A stretch of 64,000 bases of DNA from Luteimonas galliterrae (GTDB taxonomy: Bacteria > Pseudomonadota > Gammaproteobacteria > Xanthomonadales > Xanthomonadaceae), in NCBI RefSeq assembly GCF_023374055.1, contig NZ_JAMBEP010000001.1:1860001-1924000 (forward strand). The letters run 5' to 3'. Below the pieces are notes generated by a model. It was not told the DNA's origin. It searched no databases and was given only the letters and a program-made list of their open reading frames with translations. The first letter of the stretch is position 1. Every line of letters begins with the position of its first letter. Positions 1 to 8,403 of the stretch are shown one piece after another. The position numbers were made by a program, and so were the translations under genes.

Positions 1-540
1 GCCTACAAGCTGCCGCTGGTGCTGTGCGTGATCAACAACGGCTGGGCGATTTCGGTGCCTCGTTCGGCCCAGACGGGCGCCAAGACGCTGGCGCAGAAAG
101 GCATCGCCGGCGGACTGCACTGCCTGCAGGTCGACGGCAACGATCTGATCGCCGTGCTCGAAGCCATGCGCCGCGCATACGAGCGCGCGCGCAAGGGCGA
201 AGGCGGCAGCGTGATCGAATTCATGACCTACCGTCTGCACGACCACACCACCGCCGACGACGCGCGCCGCTACCGCAGCGACGACGAGGTCAAGGCCGCC
301 TGGACGCGCGAGCCGATCGCCCGCCTGCGCACTTGGCTGACCGCGGAGAAAGTGTGGGACGAAGCGCAGGAAAAGGCCTGGATCGAAGAATGCGGCCGCC
401 TGGTCGATATCGAGATCAACGCCTACCTCGAAACCGCCGTGCAGCCCGTGGAAGCGATGTTCGATTATCTGTACGCCGATCCGCCGCCGGACCTGCTCGA
501 GCAGCGTGCCGCGGCGATCGCTTTGGAGAAGCGCGCATGA
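1..540 (+). CDS. pdhA: 2-oxoacid (pyruvate-type) dehydrogenase E1 alpha subunit, 5'-truncated
   Basis: C-terminal half (179 codons) of the thiamine-diphosphate E1 alpha subunit that decarboxylates a 2-oxoacid and passes the acyl group to E2. The frame is open from base 1, so the start lies outside the window; the family is about 360 residues long. Visible marks are the end of the ThDP motif (VINNGWAIS, residues 10-18) and the conserved loop RLHDHTTADDARRYR. The stop overlaps the E1 beta start (ATGA). The E1 alpha, E1 beta, E2 order suits either pyruvate or branched-chain substrates; the sequence alone does not decide which. Confidence 0.92.
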   Translation, partial: AYKLPLVLCVINNGWAISVPRSAQTGAKTLAQKGIAGGLHCLQVDGNDLIAVLEAMRRAYERARKGEGGSVIEFMTYRLHDHTTADDARRYRSDDEVKAAWTREPIARLRTWLTAEKVWDEAQEKAWIEECGRLVDIEINAYLETAVQPVEAMFDYLYADPPPDLLEQRAAAIALEKRA

Positions 541-1598
541 GCGAGACCGCCATCAAAAACTCGGCCGGTTCGTCGGCTCCCTCCGTCGAGGCTGAAGCCG
601 CTCCCGCGAAAGCGGCAACGACCGCGATCACGCTGATCGAAGCAATCACCCAGGCGCTGGCCTACGAAATGCGCCACGACGACAGCGTGGTGGTGCTGGG
701 CGAAGACGTCGGCGTCAACGGCGGCGTGTTCCGCGCCACCGCCGGGCTGTCGCAGACTTTCGGCACCGAGCGCGTGCTCGACACGCCGCTGGACGAAACC
801 ACCATCGCCGGCCTCACCGTCGGCATGGCCTCGCAAGGCATGAAGCCGGTGGCCGAAGCGCAGTTCGACGGCTTCATGTACCCGATGGTCGACTTCATCG
901 TCTGCCACGCCGCGCGCATGCGCTACCGCACCCGCGGCCGGCTGAGCTGCCCGATGGTGTTGCGCGTGCCGTGGGGCGGCGGCATCCGCGCGCCGGAACA
1001 CCATTCCGAAGCCAACGAAGCGATCTTCACCAACGTGCCGGGTTTGCGCGTGGTGCTGCCGTCGTCGCCGGCGCGCGCTTACGGTTTGCTCTTGGCCGCG
1101 ATCCGCGATCCGGATCCGGTGATCTTCATGGAACCCAAGCGCATCTACCGCCAGTACAAGGAAATCGTCGCCGACGACGGCGAAGCGCTGCCGCTGGACG
1201 TGTGCTACGTATTGCGCGACGGCGGCGACGTCACCCTGGTGACGTGGGGCGCGCAGGTCAAGGAAACATTGGAAGCGGCCGACAAGCTCGCCGGCGAAGG
1301 CATCAGCGCCGAAGTGATCGACGTGGCCACGCTCAAGCCGCTGGATTTCGCCACCATCGCCGAGTCGGTCGCCAAGACCGGCCGCTGCGTGATCGTGCAC
1401 GAAGCGGCCAAGACGGCGGGCTTCGGCGCCGAGATCGCCGCGCGCCTGGCCGAAGAGTCGATGTTCGACCTGGTCGCGCCGGTGCAGCGCGTGACCGGCT
1501 ACGACACGCACATCCCGCTGTTCCGCCTGGAAATGAAATACCTGCCGAGCGTGGACAAGATCGTGGCCGCTGCGAAGCGGGCGCTGGCGGCGGGCTGA
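537..1598 (+). CDS. pdhB: 2-oxoacid dehydrogenase E1 beta subunit
   Basis: 353-residue partner of E1 alpha; together they form the decarboxylating E1 heterotetramer. The ATG overlaps the E1 alpha stop by four bases, which implies translational coupling. The catalytic core starts near residue 36 and carries the ThDP-side motif VLGEDVGVNGGVF; a typical transketolase C-terminal domain follows. The first 35 residues or so are a low-complexity Ala/Ser/Pro-rich tail (through APAKAATTA) that most E1 beta proteins lack and that looks like the mobile linkers of E2 proteins. Substrate assignment (pyruvate or branched-chain) is uncertain. Confidence 0.93.
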   Translation: MSETAIKNSAGSSAPSVEAEAAPAKAATTAITLIEAITQALAYEMRHDDSVVVLGEDVGVNGGVFRATAGLSQTFGTERVLDTPLDETTIAGLTVGMASQGMKPVAEAQFDGFMYPMVDFIVCHAARMRYRTRGRLSCPMVLRVPWGGGIRAPEHHSEANEAIFTNVPGLRVVLPSSPARAYGLLLAAIRDPDPVIFMEPKRIYRQYKEIVADDGEALPLDVCYVLRDGGDVTLVTWGAQVKETLEAADKLAGEGISAEVIDVATLKPLDFATIAESVAKTGRCVIVHEAAKTAGFGAEIAARLAEESMFDLVAPVQRVTGYDTHIPLFRLEMKYLPSVDKIVAAAKRALAAG

Positions 1599-1939
1599 TG
1601 CGACGCGCCCGCGTCATCGCCGAGCACCGCGCGCCGGATCGTCCCGCGATCCAGGTCGCGCCGGGCGATGCGGTGACGCTGGGCGAACGCGACAGCGATT
1701 GGCCGCAGTTCGTCTGGGCCACGCTGGCCAGCGGACTCGGCGGCTGGATCCCGTCGGCGTTGTTCGACGCCGAACACGGCAATGCGACCGCGCAAAAGGA
1801 ATACGACACCCGCGAGTTGAACGCGGACGTCGGCGAGATCGTGACCTTGCATTACGAACTGGCCGACTGGTGGTGGGCCGAGAACGCACAAGGCGCGAGC
1901 GGATGGATCCCCGCGCGCGCCGTCGAAATCATCGAATAG
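1598..1939 (+). CDS. Small SH3-like protein within the dehydrogenase operon
   Basis: 113 residues. The ATG overlaps the last base of the E1 beta stop (TGATG), and E2 follows 18 bp later, so the gene is locked into the operon. The protein has two similar halves, each ending in a GWIP signature (GGWIPSALF and SGWIPARAVE), as in tandem SH3-like barrels. It has no signal peptide, so it is probably cytoplasmic. A role as an accessory or assembly factor of the complex is inferred from position only. I do not recognise a characterised homologue. Confidence 0.8.
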   Translation: MRRARVIAEHRAPDRPAIQVAPGDAVTLGERDSDWPQFVWATLASGLGGWIPSALFDAEHGNATAQKEYDTRELNADVGEIVTLHYELADWWWAENAQGASGWIPARAVEIIE

Positions 1940-1957
1940 AGTCTCCAAGAGGAAAAC

Positions 1958-3412
1958 ATGGCCGACAAGAAACCCTTCCTGCTGCCGGATCTCGGCGAAG
2001 GCCTGCCCGACGCGACCATCGTCGAGTGGTTCGTCAAGGTCGGCGACACGATCAAGCTGGACGAACCGTTGGTCTCGATGGAGACCGCGAAAGCCGTCGT
2101 CGAAGTGCCGTCGCCGGTATCGGGCAAGGTGCTCAAGCTCGCCGGCGGCGAAGGCGACGTGATCGTGACCGGCAGCGTGCTGGCCGAATTCGAGATCGAT
2201 CCCAAGCTGCCGCAGCGCGCCGAAGGCCAGGACACCGGCCATCACCACGGTCCAGCCAAAGGTGCCGGCAGTCAGGCGCCGAGCGACGGCGACAAGGTTG
2301 TCGCCTCCGATGAAGGCGGCGAGATCGCCGAAACCGACAAGGCCGCGCCGAAAGCGCAGGCCGAAGGCAAACGTCAGGACAGCGGCACCGTGGTCGGCGC
2401 CATGCAGAGTTCCGACGCGGTGCGCAGCGAGCAAGCGGTCGCAGTCGGCGGCGTCAAAGCGATGCCGGCCGTGCGCGCGCAGGCGCGCAAGCTGGGCGTG
2501 GACCTGTCGCGCGTGCGCGGCAGCGGCACGGACGGCGTGGTGACGATGGACGATGTGAAGCGTGCCGCAGCCGATGGCAGCGCGCGTTCGCTCCCCTCTC
2601 CCAACGGGAGAGGGGCTGAGGGTGAGGGTACCGAGCACCGTGGAGGTCAGCCACACAACGAACCCTCATCCGCCCTACGGGCACCTTCTCCCGCAGGGAG
2701 AAGGGAAGACCAACGCACCGCCTTATCCGTCAGCGGCAAGCCGATGCGCACGCAACCGCCGTCGGTCAGCGCCAGCGGCCAGCCGGAACAACTCAAGGGC
2801 GTACGCCGCAACATGGCGCGGGTGATGGCCGACGCGCACGCCAAGGTCGTGCCGACCACGCTCAGCGACGACGCCGACATCCACGCCTGGGCGCCGGGCA
2901 ACGACGTCACCGGCCGCCTGGTGCGCGCGATCGTCGCCGCATGCAAGGCGGTGCCGGCGCTCAACGCATGGTTCGACGGCGACAAGTTGACCCGCACCCT
3001 GCATCCGCACGTCGACATCGGCATCGCGGTGGATACCGACGACGGCCTGTTCGTGCCGGCGCTGCGCAACGCGGACGTGCTCGACGCGCGCGGCGTGCGC
3101 CAGGCGGTGAACCGGCTGCGCACGCAAGTCGAGGACCGCAGCATTCCCGCTTCGGAACTCAGCGGCTACACGATCTCGCTGTCCAATTTCGGCATGTTCG
3201 CCGGCCGCTACGCCACGCCTGTGATCGTGCCGCCGACCGTGGCGATCGTCGCCGCCGGCCGCGGCCGCCACCAGATCACGCCGGTGATCGGCGGCTTCGA
3301 ATCGCACAAGGTGATACCGCTGTCGCTGACTTTCGACCATCGCGCCTGCACCGGCGGCGAAGCCGCTCGCTTCCTCAAGGCGATGTTGGACGATCTGGCA
3401 TTGTCGCAATAG
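1958..3412 (+). CDS. pdhC: 2-oxoacid dehydrogenase E2 (dihydrolipoamide acyltransferase)
   Basis: 484-residue core of the complex, transferring the acyl group from lipoamide to CoA. An AAGAGG ribosome site precedes the ATG. Order of parts: N-terminal lipoyl domain with the lipoyl lysine in METAKAVVE; a long linker; a peripheral-subunit-binding domain (AVRAQARKLGVDLSRVRGSG, about residues 170-207); a second linker; and the catalytic acyltransferase domain. The second linker, about residues 208-255, is encoded by an in-frame palindromic repeat (separate entry). The active-site motif is HRACTG, where the classical form is HxxxDG; Thr at this position is, as I recall, common in the gammaproteobacterial branched-chain-like group. 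No E3 gene lies in the window. Confidence 0.92.
   Translation: MADKKPFLLPDLGEGLPDATIVEWFVKVGDTIKLDEPLVSMETAKAVVEVPSPVSGKVLKLAGGEGDVIVTGSVLAEFEIDPKLPQRAEGQDTGHHHGPAKGAGSQAPSDGDKVVASDEGGEIAETDKAAPKAQAEGKRQDSGTVVGAMQSSDAVRSEQAVAVGGVKAMPAVRAQARKLGVDLSRVRGSGTDGVVTMDDVKRAAADGSARSLPSPNGRGAEGEGTEHRGGQPHNEPSSALRAPSPAGRREDQRTALSVSGKPMRTQPPSVSASGQPEQLKGVRRNMARVMADAHAKVVPTTLSDDADIHAWAPGNDVTGRLVRAIVAACKAVPALNAWFDGDKLTRTLHPHVDIGIAVDTDDGLFVPALRNADVLDARGVRQAVNRLRTQVEDRSIPASELSGYTISLSNFGMFAGRYATPVIVPPTVAIVAAGRGRHQITPVIGGFESHKVIPLSLTFDHRACTGGEAARFLKAMLDDLALSQ
2591..2705. repeat. Palindromic repeat inserted in frame in the E2 linker
   Basis: Left arm CCCCTCTCCCAACGGGAGAGGGGCTGAGGGTGAGGGT (2593-2629) is itself a hairpin. 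The right arm, ACCCTCATCC...CCTTCTCCCGCAGGGAGAAGG (2662-2704), is an imperfect inverted copy. This composition is typical of dispersed intergenic palindromes of xanthomonads. Here it keeps the reading frame open and adds roughly 40 linker residues. Confidence 0.8.
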
Positions 3413-3419
3413 CAGAGGA

Positions 3420-3491
3420 TGTCATCCCGAACGAAGTGAGGGACCTGCTTATTTGTGCATGAGAAAAACAGGTCCTCGCCTCGGGATGACG
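3420..3491. repeat. Intergenic inverted repeat (GTCATCCCGA type)
   Basis: Arms GTCATCCCGAACGAAGTGAGGGACCTG and CAGGTCCTCGCCTCGGGATGAC surround a short AT-richer loop. It sits just after the E2 stop and could also fold as a transcript-end hairpin. Confidence 0.75.
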
Positions 3492-3524
3492 GTTGAAAAC
3501 ATCGATCGGGACCGGGAGGTTTTC

Positions 3525-3911
3525 ATGACCCACCACAGCCGCTTGTCCACTTTCGTGCTGGATTGCCAAGTGGACGACCTGAAAGCATCCGTCGAATTCT
3601 GGAGCAAGGCGCTCGGCAAGCCGGTCGCCAATGCCGACTCGGACGGCGACGGCAAGTACGCCGAACTGAAGGTCGACGCGGACGAGCCGATGCTGCTGTT
3701 GCAGAAGGTCGACCATCCGTCGCGTGTCCACCTGGACATCGAAAGCGACGACGTGGATGCCGAAGCCGAGCGCCTCGAAAAGCTAGGCGCACGCAAAATC
3801 GAGAAGATCCGCACCTGGTGGGTGCTGGAAGCGCCCAGCGGCCACCGTTTTTGCGTGGTGCGCAAGCAGCGCGATCCGTTCGGGCCGCATCTGAATACAT
3901 GGGAAGGTTGA
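3525..3911 (+). CDS. VOC (glyoxalase/bleomycin-resistance fold) family protein
   Basis: 128 residues; start chosen at MTHHSRL because GGGAGG lies 7 bp upstream. Paired beta-alpha-beta-beta-beta units are visible: the first around FVLDCQVDDLKASVEFWSKA, the second around VHLDIESDDVDAEAERLEKL and ending in GHRFCVVR. This matches small single-chain VOC proteins (glyoxalase-like DUF subfamilies). Metal ligands cannot be assigned with confidence and no substrate is implied. It is flanked on both sides by palindromic repeats, so it is probably monocistronic. Confidence 0.82.
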   Translation: MTHHSRLSTFVLDCQVDDLKASVEFWSKALGKPVANADSDGDGKYAELKVDADEPMLLLQKVDHPSRVHLDIESDDVDAEAERLEKLGARKIEKIRTWWVLEAPSGHRFCVVRKQRDPFGPHLNTWEG

Positions 3912-3943
3912 GCTGCCATCGCTTTTTTTTGCGGAGCGGCTTT

Positions 3944-4027
3944 TTTGTGGGAGCGGCTTTAGCCGCGAGCTCTTCCTATCCTGGAATTAAGCGTCAAAAG
4001 ATCGCGGCTAAAGCCGCTCCCACAAAA
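3944..4027. repeat. REP-type inverted repeat (GTGGGAGCGGCTTTAGCCGCG family)
   Basis: Two near-perfect arms, TGTGGGAGCGGCTTTAGCCG and its complement, are separated by about 35 bp. It lies between convergent genes (VOC on +, cyclase on -). Other members occur at 6973, 56432 and 57573. Confidence 0.9.
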
Positions 4028-4045
4028 AAGCCGTGCGGGCCGAGC

Positions 4046-5155
4046 TCAAAACCGCTGCGTATCGTCCGCGACCACCCGATTGCGCCCGCCCGCCTTGGCC
4101 CGATACAGCGCCTGGTCCGCAAGTTCGAACACTTTCTCCGGCGTATCCCGCGGTGGCGTGGCGGCAGCGATGCCCACCGAAACGGTCACCGGGAACGGCA
4201 GCGGCGCCTCCATCACGCTCTGGCGGATGCGCTCGGCCACTTCGTAGGCGCTGGCCAGGGGCGTGGCCAGCAGCACCAGCAGGAATTCTTCGCCGCCGTA
4301 GCGGACCGCGATGTCGTCCTGGCGGATCGACGCGGCGATCACTTCCGCGACCGCACGCAACACCTCGTCTCCGATCAGGTGTCCGTAGCGGTCGTTGACC
4401 TGCTTGAAGTGGTCGATGTCCACCACCGCCAGCGAATAGGTCGCCGCCTCCAGCCTGAGCATCGCATCGGGCCGCTGCCGCAGCTGCTCCAGGGCCGTGC
4501 GGTTGAGCAGGCCGGTGAGCGCGTCGTAGGTGGCCGCGCGCTTCATGTCGTCGTGGCGGCGCTGCAGGTCGGCGCGCGCGCTTTCCAGCCGCTCGGCTTC
4601 GGCCAGCCGCTGCTGCAGGATGCTGCCCTGCTGCAGCACGTAACGGCGCAACTCGAGCAGGTGCTGCACTTGGCGTCCCAATGCGCCCAGCGCCCGCCTT
4701 TGCGCTTCCGTCAGCGAACGCGGCGCGTGGTCGAGCACGCATACCGTACCGAGCGCATGGCCTTCGGGGCTCACCAAGGGCATGCCCGCATAGAACCGTA
4801 GCGCGATGCCGGCGGCGTCCGTAGGACGCATCGGCGTGCGCGCGTCGTCTTGCAGGTCGGGAATTTCCAGCAATCGCTCCGGGGTGCGGATCGCGACGTC
4901 GCATACGGCTTCCTCGCGCGGCGTCTCGCGCACGCCGAAGCCGACGCTGGCCTTGAACCACTGCCGGTCGTGATCGATCAGGGTGATGCTGGCTACCGGC
5001 GTTTCGCAAATGGCGCAGGCCAATTGCACGATGTCGTCGAAGGCCTGCTCGCCTTCGCTGTCGAGAATGGCGTAGCTGTCGAGGATCGCCAGGCGCTCGC
5101 TTTCGCGAACGTCCACCTCGAGATCCACCGCGAATTGCCTGGCCAGCGAGTTCAT
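4046..5155 (-). CDS. GAF-GGDEF diguanylate cyclase
   Basis: 369 residues. An N-terminal GAF domain (about 25-165) contains the conserved DHDRQWFKASVGF region, a helical linker follows (about 170-210), and then a GGDEF domain (about 212-365). The active site GGEEF is at 287-291 and the product-inhibition RxxD site (RQDD, 278-281) is present five residues before it. It should therefore make cyclic-di-GMP from GTP and be feedback-inhibited. There is no transmembrane segment, so it is cytosolic. The GAF ligand is unknown. It appears to be a single-gene unit. Confidence 0.92.
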   Translation of the reverse strand: MNSLARQFAVDLEVDVRESERLAILDSYAILDSEGEQAFDDIVQLACAICETPVASITLIDHDRQWFKASVGFGVRETPREEAVCDVAIRTPERLLEIPDLQDDARTPMRPTDAAGIALRFYAGMPLVSPEGHALGTVCVLDHAPRSLTEAQRRALGALGRQVQHLLELRRYVLQQGSILQQRLAEAERLESARADLQRRHDDMKRAATYDALTGLLNRTALEQLRQRPDAMLRLEAATYSLAVVDIDHFKQVNDRYGHLIGDEVLRAVAEVIAASIRQDDIAVRYGGEEFLLVLLATPLASAYEVAERIRQSVMEAPLPFPVTVSVGIAAATPPRDTPEKVFELADQALYRAKAGGRNRVVADDTQRF

Positions 5156-5274
5156 GCGTCCTGAAACCGGCCTCCTGCCGGGTCGTTCGGCTTCAAACTC
5201 GCAGATGTGGCTTCAGCAATCTGTGGAGGAATGCGCGATTTCCCGATTTCCGGCCGCCGCCGGCCGCCAACGAT

Positions 5275-5583
5275 TCAGCTTCGGGCCATCCATCGCCGAC
5301 GGAAGGCGAACGCCAGGCCCAGGACCAGCAGAAAGGCGCCATAAGCCACCGAGGTGGCCAGGATCTGCTTCCACATCCCGCCCCAGCGGGGGTCGGCGTA
5401 GCCGTAAGCCCATTGCATGGTCAGCACGAAGGCCGCCAGCGATGCCGCCAGCGCTCCGGCGTCGAACAGCCGCCGCCGGCCATGGCGCGGCTGGCGCGGG
5501 TACAGCCAATACAGCACGCCCAGGATCAGCAGCCACGGCAGGAACAGGATCAGGGCCAGGTTCAACGAAACCAGCGGACTCAT
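5275..5583 (-). CDS. Small integral membrane protein downstream of trpS
   Basis: 102 residues with three probable membrane helices (about 5-27, 43-60 and 73-93) and a basic C-terminus (FRRRWMARS). Its ATG shares one base with the trpS stop (TGATG), so it is translationally coupled to trpS. Function unknown. The family looks like a short conserved hypothetical of Xanthomonadaceae. Confidence 0.75.
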   Translation of the reverse strand: MSPLVSLNLALILFLPWLLILGVLYWLYPRQPRHGRRRLFDAGALAASLAAFVLTMQWAYGYADPRWGGMWKQILATSVAYGAFLLVLGLAFAFRRRWMARS

Positions 5584-6938
5584 CAGGCATCGGCCTCGAC
5601 GAGCGCGGCCACCGCGCCGATGATCTCCTCGAAGGCCGCATCTTCGGCCAGTTTGCCGATCAGCTCCTTGCCCAGGTGCACGCCCTCGCCAGCGACGTGG
5701 TGCAGCACGGCTGCGCCTTCGCGCTTCAGGTGGCCGATGCGCGCGCCCGCTTCTTTCGGCGAATCGAAGCCGATGCTCTGCAGCAGCACGCGCTCGCCCT
5801 GCACCAGCTTGAAGTAGAAGCGGCCGTCATTCTCGCGGTATTGCTTGAATTGCGGCGTCACGGCGCTCTTGGTTTGCGCCTTTCCCGTCGACTGCGGCAC
5901 GCTTGACAGGTCGCGCAGGCCGACCGCTTCGCGCAACCGCCCCAGCAGCGGCGTGGCGTAGGCCGCGCGCACGCGCTGCGCACCGTCGCGCAGTTGCTCT
6001 TCGATGCGCTGCGGGTTGGCCACCAATGCCTGGTAGCGCTCGCGCAGCGGGGCGATCTCAGCATCGATTCGCTCGAAAAGCTTCTGCTTGGCGTCGCCCC
6101 AGCCGATGCCATCGGCGAAGGCCTGGCGCATGGCCGCGGTTTCGTCGGCCGTGGCGAAAGCCTGATAGAGCTGGAAGACGTTGGAGCCATCGGCCTCTTT
6201 GGCCTCGCCCGGCGCCCTGGAATCGGTGACGATCGAAAAGATCAATTTCTTCAGCTGCTCGCGCGAAGACGACAGCGGGATCACGTTGTCGTAGCTCTTG
6301 GACATCTTGCGTCCGTCCAGACCCGGCAACGTGGCCACGTGCTCCTCGATCGCCGCTTCCGGCAACGCGAAGTGATCGCCGTAGATGTGGTTGAAGCGCT
6401 GGCCGAAATCGCGCGCCATCTCGATGTGCTGGATCTGGTCGCGGCCCACCGGCACCCGCTCGGCATTGAACAGCAGGATGTCGGCGGCCATCAGCACCGG
6501 GTACATGAACAACCCCGCGTTGATCGCGGCATCGTCGTCCTCGCCCTCGCCGCGGTTCTTGTCGACCGCGGCCTTGTAGGCATGGGCGCGGTTGAGGATG
6601 CCCTTGCCGGCGACGCAGGTCAGCAACCAGGTCAACTCGGTGATTTCGGGGATGTCGGACTGTCGGTAGAACCAGACCTTCGACGGATCCAGCCCCGCGG
6701 CTAGCCACGCCGCCGCGATTTCCAGCGTCGAACGCTGGACGCGCTCGGGCGGCTGCAGCTTGATCAGGCTGTGCAGGTCGGCCAGGAAATAGAAGCTCTC
6801 GACGTCGGACTGATGGCTGGCAGCGATCGCGGGCCGGATGGCGCCCACGTAATTGCCCAGGTGCGGCGTGCCGGAGGTGGTGATGCCGGTCAGGACGCGG
6901 GTTTTGCGGCCGGGGGAGCTGGGTTTCGAATCGTTCAT
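5583..6938 (-). CDS. trpS: Tryptophanyl-tRNA synthetase with C-terminal extra domain
   Basis: 451 residues; charges tRNA-Trp with tryptophan. Class I signatures are visible: a HIGH-like site (TPHLGNYVG, about 22-30) and GRKMSKSYDN. Standard bacterial TrpRS is about 330-340 residues; this one continues for roughly 100 more. The tail, after a short linker, contains FKQYRENDGRFYFKLVQ and then SPKEAGARIGHLKREG, which resembles a YegP/DUF1508-like unit. As I recall, gammaproteobacterial relatives such as Pseudomonas also have TrpRS of about 450 residues. A coupled small membrane-protein gene follows. Confidence 0.95.
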   Translation of the reverse strand: MNDSKPSSPGRKTRVLTGITTSGTPHLGNYVGAIRPAIAASHQSDVESFYFLADLHSLIKLQPPERVQRSTLEIAAAWLAAGLDPSKVWFYRQSDIPEITELTWLLTCVAGKGILNRAHAYKAAVDKNRGEGEDDDAAINAGLFMYPVLMAADILLFNAERVPVGRDQIQHIEMARDFGQRFNHIYGDHFALPEAAIEEHVATLPGLDGRKMSKSYDNVIPLSSSREQLKKLIFSIVTDSRAPGEAKEADGSNVFQLYQAFATADETAAMRQAFADGIGWGDAKQKLFERIDAEIAPLRERYQALVANPQRIEEQLRDGAQRVRAAYATPLLGRLREAVGLRDLSSVPQSTGKAQTKSAVTPQFKQYRENDGRFYFKLVQGERVLLQSIGFDSPKEAGARIGHLKREGAAVLHHVAGEGVHLGKELIGKLAEDAAFEEIIGAVAALVEADA

Positions 6939-6972
6939 GGCCGCCAGTTTAACCGTTGGCCCACGCTCGCTC

Positions 6973-7068
6973 TTGTGGGAGCGGCTTCAGCCGCGAGCTT
7001 TTGATGCCATGGGTTGGGTGGCCCTCGAAAAACAGATCAAGAGCTCGCGGCTGAAGCCGCTCCCACAA
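6973..7068. repeat. REP-type inverted repeat (GTGGGAGCGGCTTCAGCCGCG family)
   Basis: Arms TGTGGGAGCGGCTTCAGCCG (from 6973) and the complementary GCTCGCGGCTGAAGCCGCTC (from 7043) flank about 45 bp. It lies between divergent genes, trpS and the exported protein at 7129. Confidence 0.9.
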
Positions 7069-7128
7069 AGAACAACCCCGATCCTGGCCCAGGCCCGTTA
7101 GCAGTCGTGCCCACCCCGGAGACGACAC

Positions 7129-7953
7129 ATGATCCGCAAATCGCTATTGCTGGCCGCCGCCGTGCTCGCGGCCGCCGCCACCGCCTGCCAGCCGGCATCG
7201 GCGCGCTCGCTGGTCGACATCGACCTGGTCGACCGCGACACCGGCCAATGGCTGCCCGAATACCCGCATCGCGGCCGCATCTACGTGCCTGGCGAGCCCG
7301 GCCACCGCTACGCCGTGCGCCTGACCAACACCAGCGGCGAGCGCGTACTGGTGGTGCTGTCGGTGGACGGCGTCAACGCCGTCGACGGCCGCACCGCGCA
7401 TCCGTCGCAGGCCGGTTATGTGCTCGCGCCCTGGCAGAGCACCGAGATTGCCGGTTGGCGCAAGTCGATGGACGACGTCGCCCAGTTCTATTTCACCGAC
7501 CTGCCCGACAGCTATGCCGCGCGCACCGGCCGGCCGGAAAACGTCGGCGTGATCGGCATCGCCGTGTTCCGCGAATCGCAGCCGCGCTATTACGAGCCGC
7601 CCTACCCGCCTCCGTATCCGCCCTATGCCCGCGACGAAGCGCGCGCCAAAAGCACGAATGCGCCCGCCACCGCCGAACGCGGGTCTTCCGGCCACGCCGA
7701 CGCATCGGCGCCGGCGCGCGAAATCGCCCAGCAGCGGATCGGCACCGGCCACGGTGCGCGCGAATGGGCGCCGGTCAGCAGCACGAACTTCGTGCGCGCC
7801 AGTTCGCGGCCGGCGCAGGTCGTGCAACTGCGTTACGACGATCGCGACAACTTGGCCGCGATGGGCATCCTGCCGCAGCTGTACCGGTACTGGGGGCGCG
7901 ACGAACCGCGCGCGTTTCCGGGCGCGTTCGTGCCCGATCCGCCGAACGGATGA
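7129..7953 (+). CDS. Exported protein of unknown function
   Basis: 274 residues with a signal peptide (MIRKSLLLAAAVLAAAATAC; cleavage after SAR near 26 or a lipobox-like TAC at 20). The first half (27-150) looks like a compact beta-rich domain with the conserved-looking stretch EYPHRGRIYVPGEPGHRYAV. A proline/tyrosine-rich spacer follows (PPYPPPYPPY) and then a low-complexity tail ending in a short conserved block. I recognise it only as a Xanthomonadaceae-type conserved hypothetical. It is followed directly by a strong terminator, so it is probably monocistronic. Confidence 0.82.
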   Translation: MIRKSLLLAAAVLAAAATACQPASARSLVDIDLVDRDTGQWLPEYPHRGRIYVPGEPGHRYAVRLTNTSGERVLVVLSVDGVNAVDGRTAHPSQAGYVLAPWQSTEIAGWRKSMDDVAQFYFTDLPDSYAARTGRPENVGVIGIAVFRESQPRYYEPPYPPPYPPYARDEARAKSTNAPATAERGSSGHADASAPAREIAQQRIGTGHGAREWAPVSSTNFVRASSRPAQVVQLRYDDRDNLAAMGILPQLYRYWGRDEPRAFPGAFVPDPPNG

Positions 7954-7973
7954 ACGCGGTGCGCAACGCACAA

Positions 7974-8001
7974 GAGAAAGCCGGCGCAAGCCGGCCTTCT
8001 C
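7974..8001. terminator. Bidirectional hairpin terminator
   Basis: Stem GAGAAAGCCGGC, loop GCAA, stem GCCGGCCTTCTC. It separates the convergent genes at 7129 (+) and 8040 (-). Confidence 0.7.
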
Positions 8002-8039
8002 ACGATCAGATCAAGGGGGAGAGAACGAACTGCCGCCGA

Positions 8040-8243
8040 TCAGGAATTGAGGGTCTTCTCGAAATCCTGCACTTCGCGTTCGGCGCGATCGCGATCCCAG
8101 CCGTACTGCTCCTGCAGTTTTCCGGCCAGATATTTGCTATCGCCGCTGGCGACATCGAACACGTCGTCGGTCAGATCGCCCCATTTGGCCTGGGCTTGGC
8201 CTTTGATCTGGGTCCACTTGCCGGCAATGATGTCTTTGTTCAT
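8040..8243 (-). CDS. CsbD family stress-response protein
   Basis: 67 residues, the usual size for this family. The hallmark opening ([20 protein letters not shown]) and the middle block KWGDLTDD...[10 protein letters not shown] are present. CsbD/YjbJ proteins are small, hydrophilic and induced by general or envelope stress; their molecular function is unknown. The neighbouring genes are likewise small stress-type genes. Confidence 0.92.
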   Translation of the reverse strand: MNKDIIAGKWTQIKGQAQAKWGDLTDDVFDVASGDSKYLAGKLQEQYGWDRDRAEREVQDFEKTLNS

Positions 8244-8403
8244 GGCGCTTCCTTATTTTGCTGACGGCAGGGATATCCTGCCGCGTGCAAAGCTTGCGCC
8301 CCGGCGCCTTTAGACAAGGTCAAGATTGCGTTGCATTGGGGTTGCGACGACTGAAGCGTTCATCGCGCGTCGCGATGCGCGATATCGAATCTGAATGCAC
8401 AAA

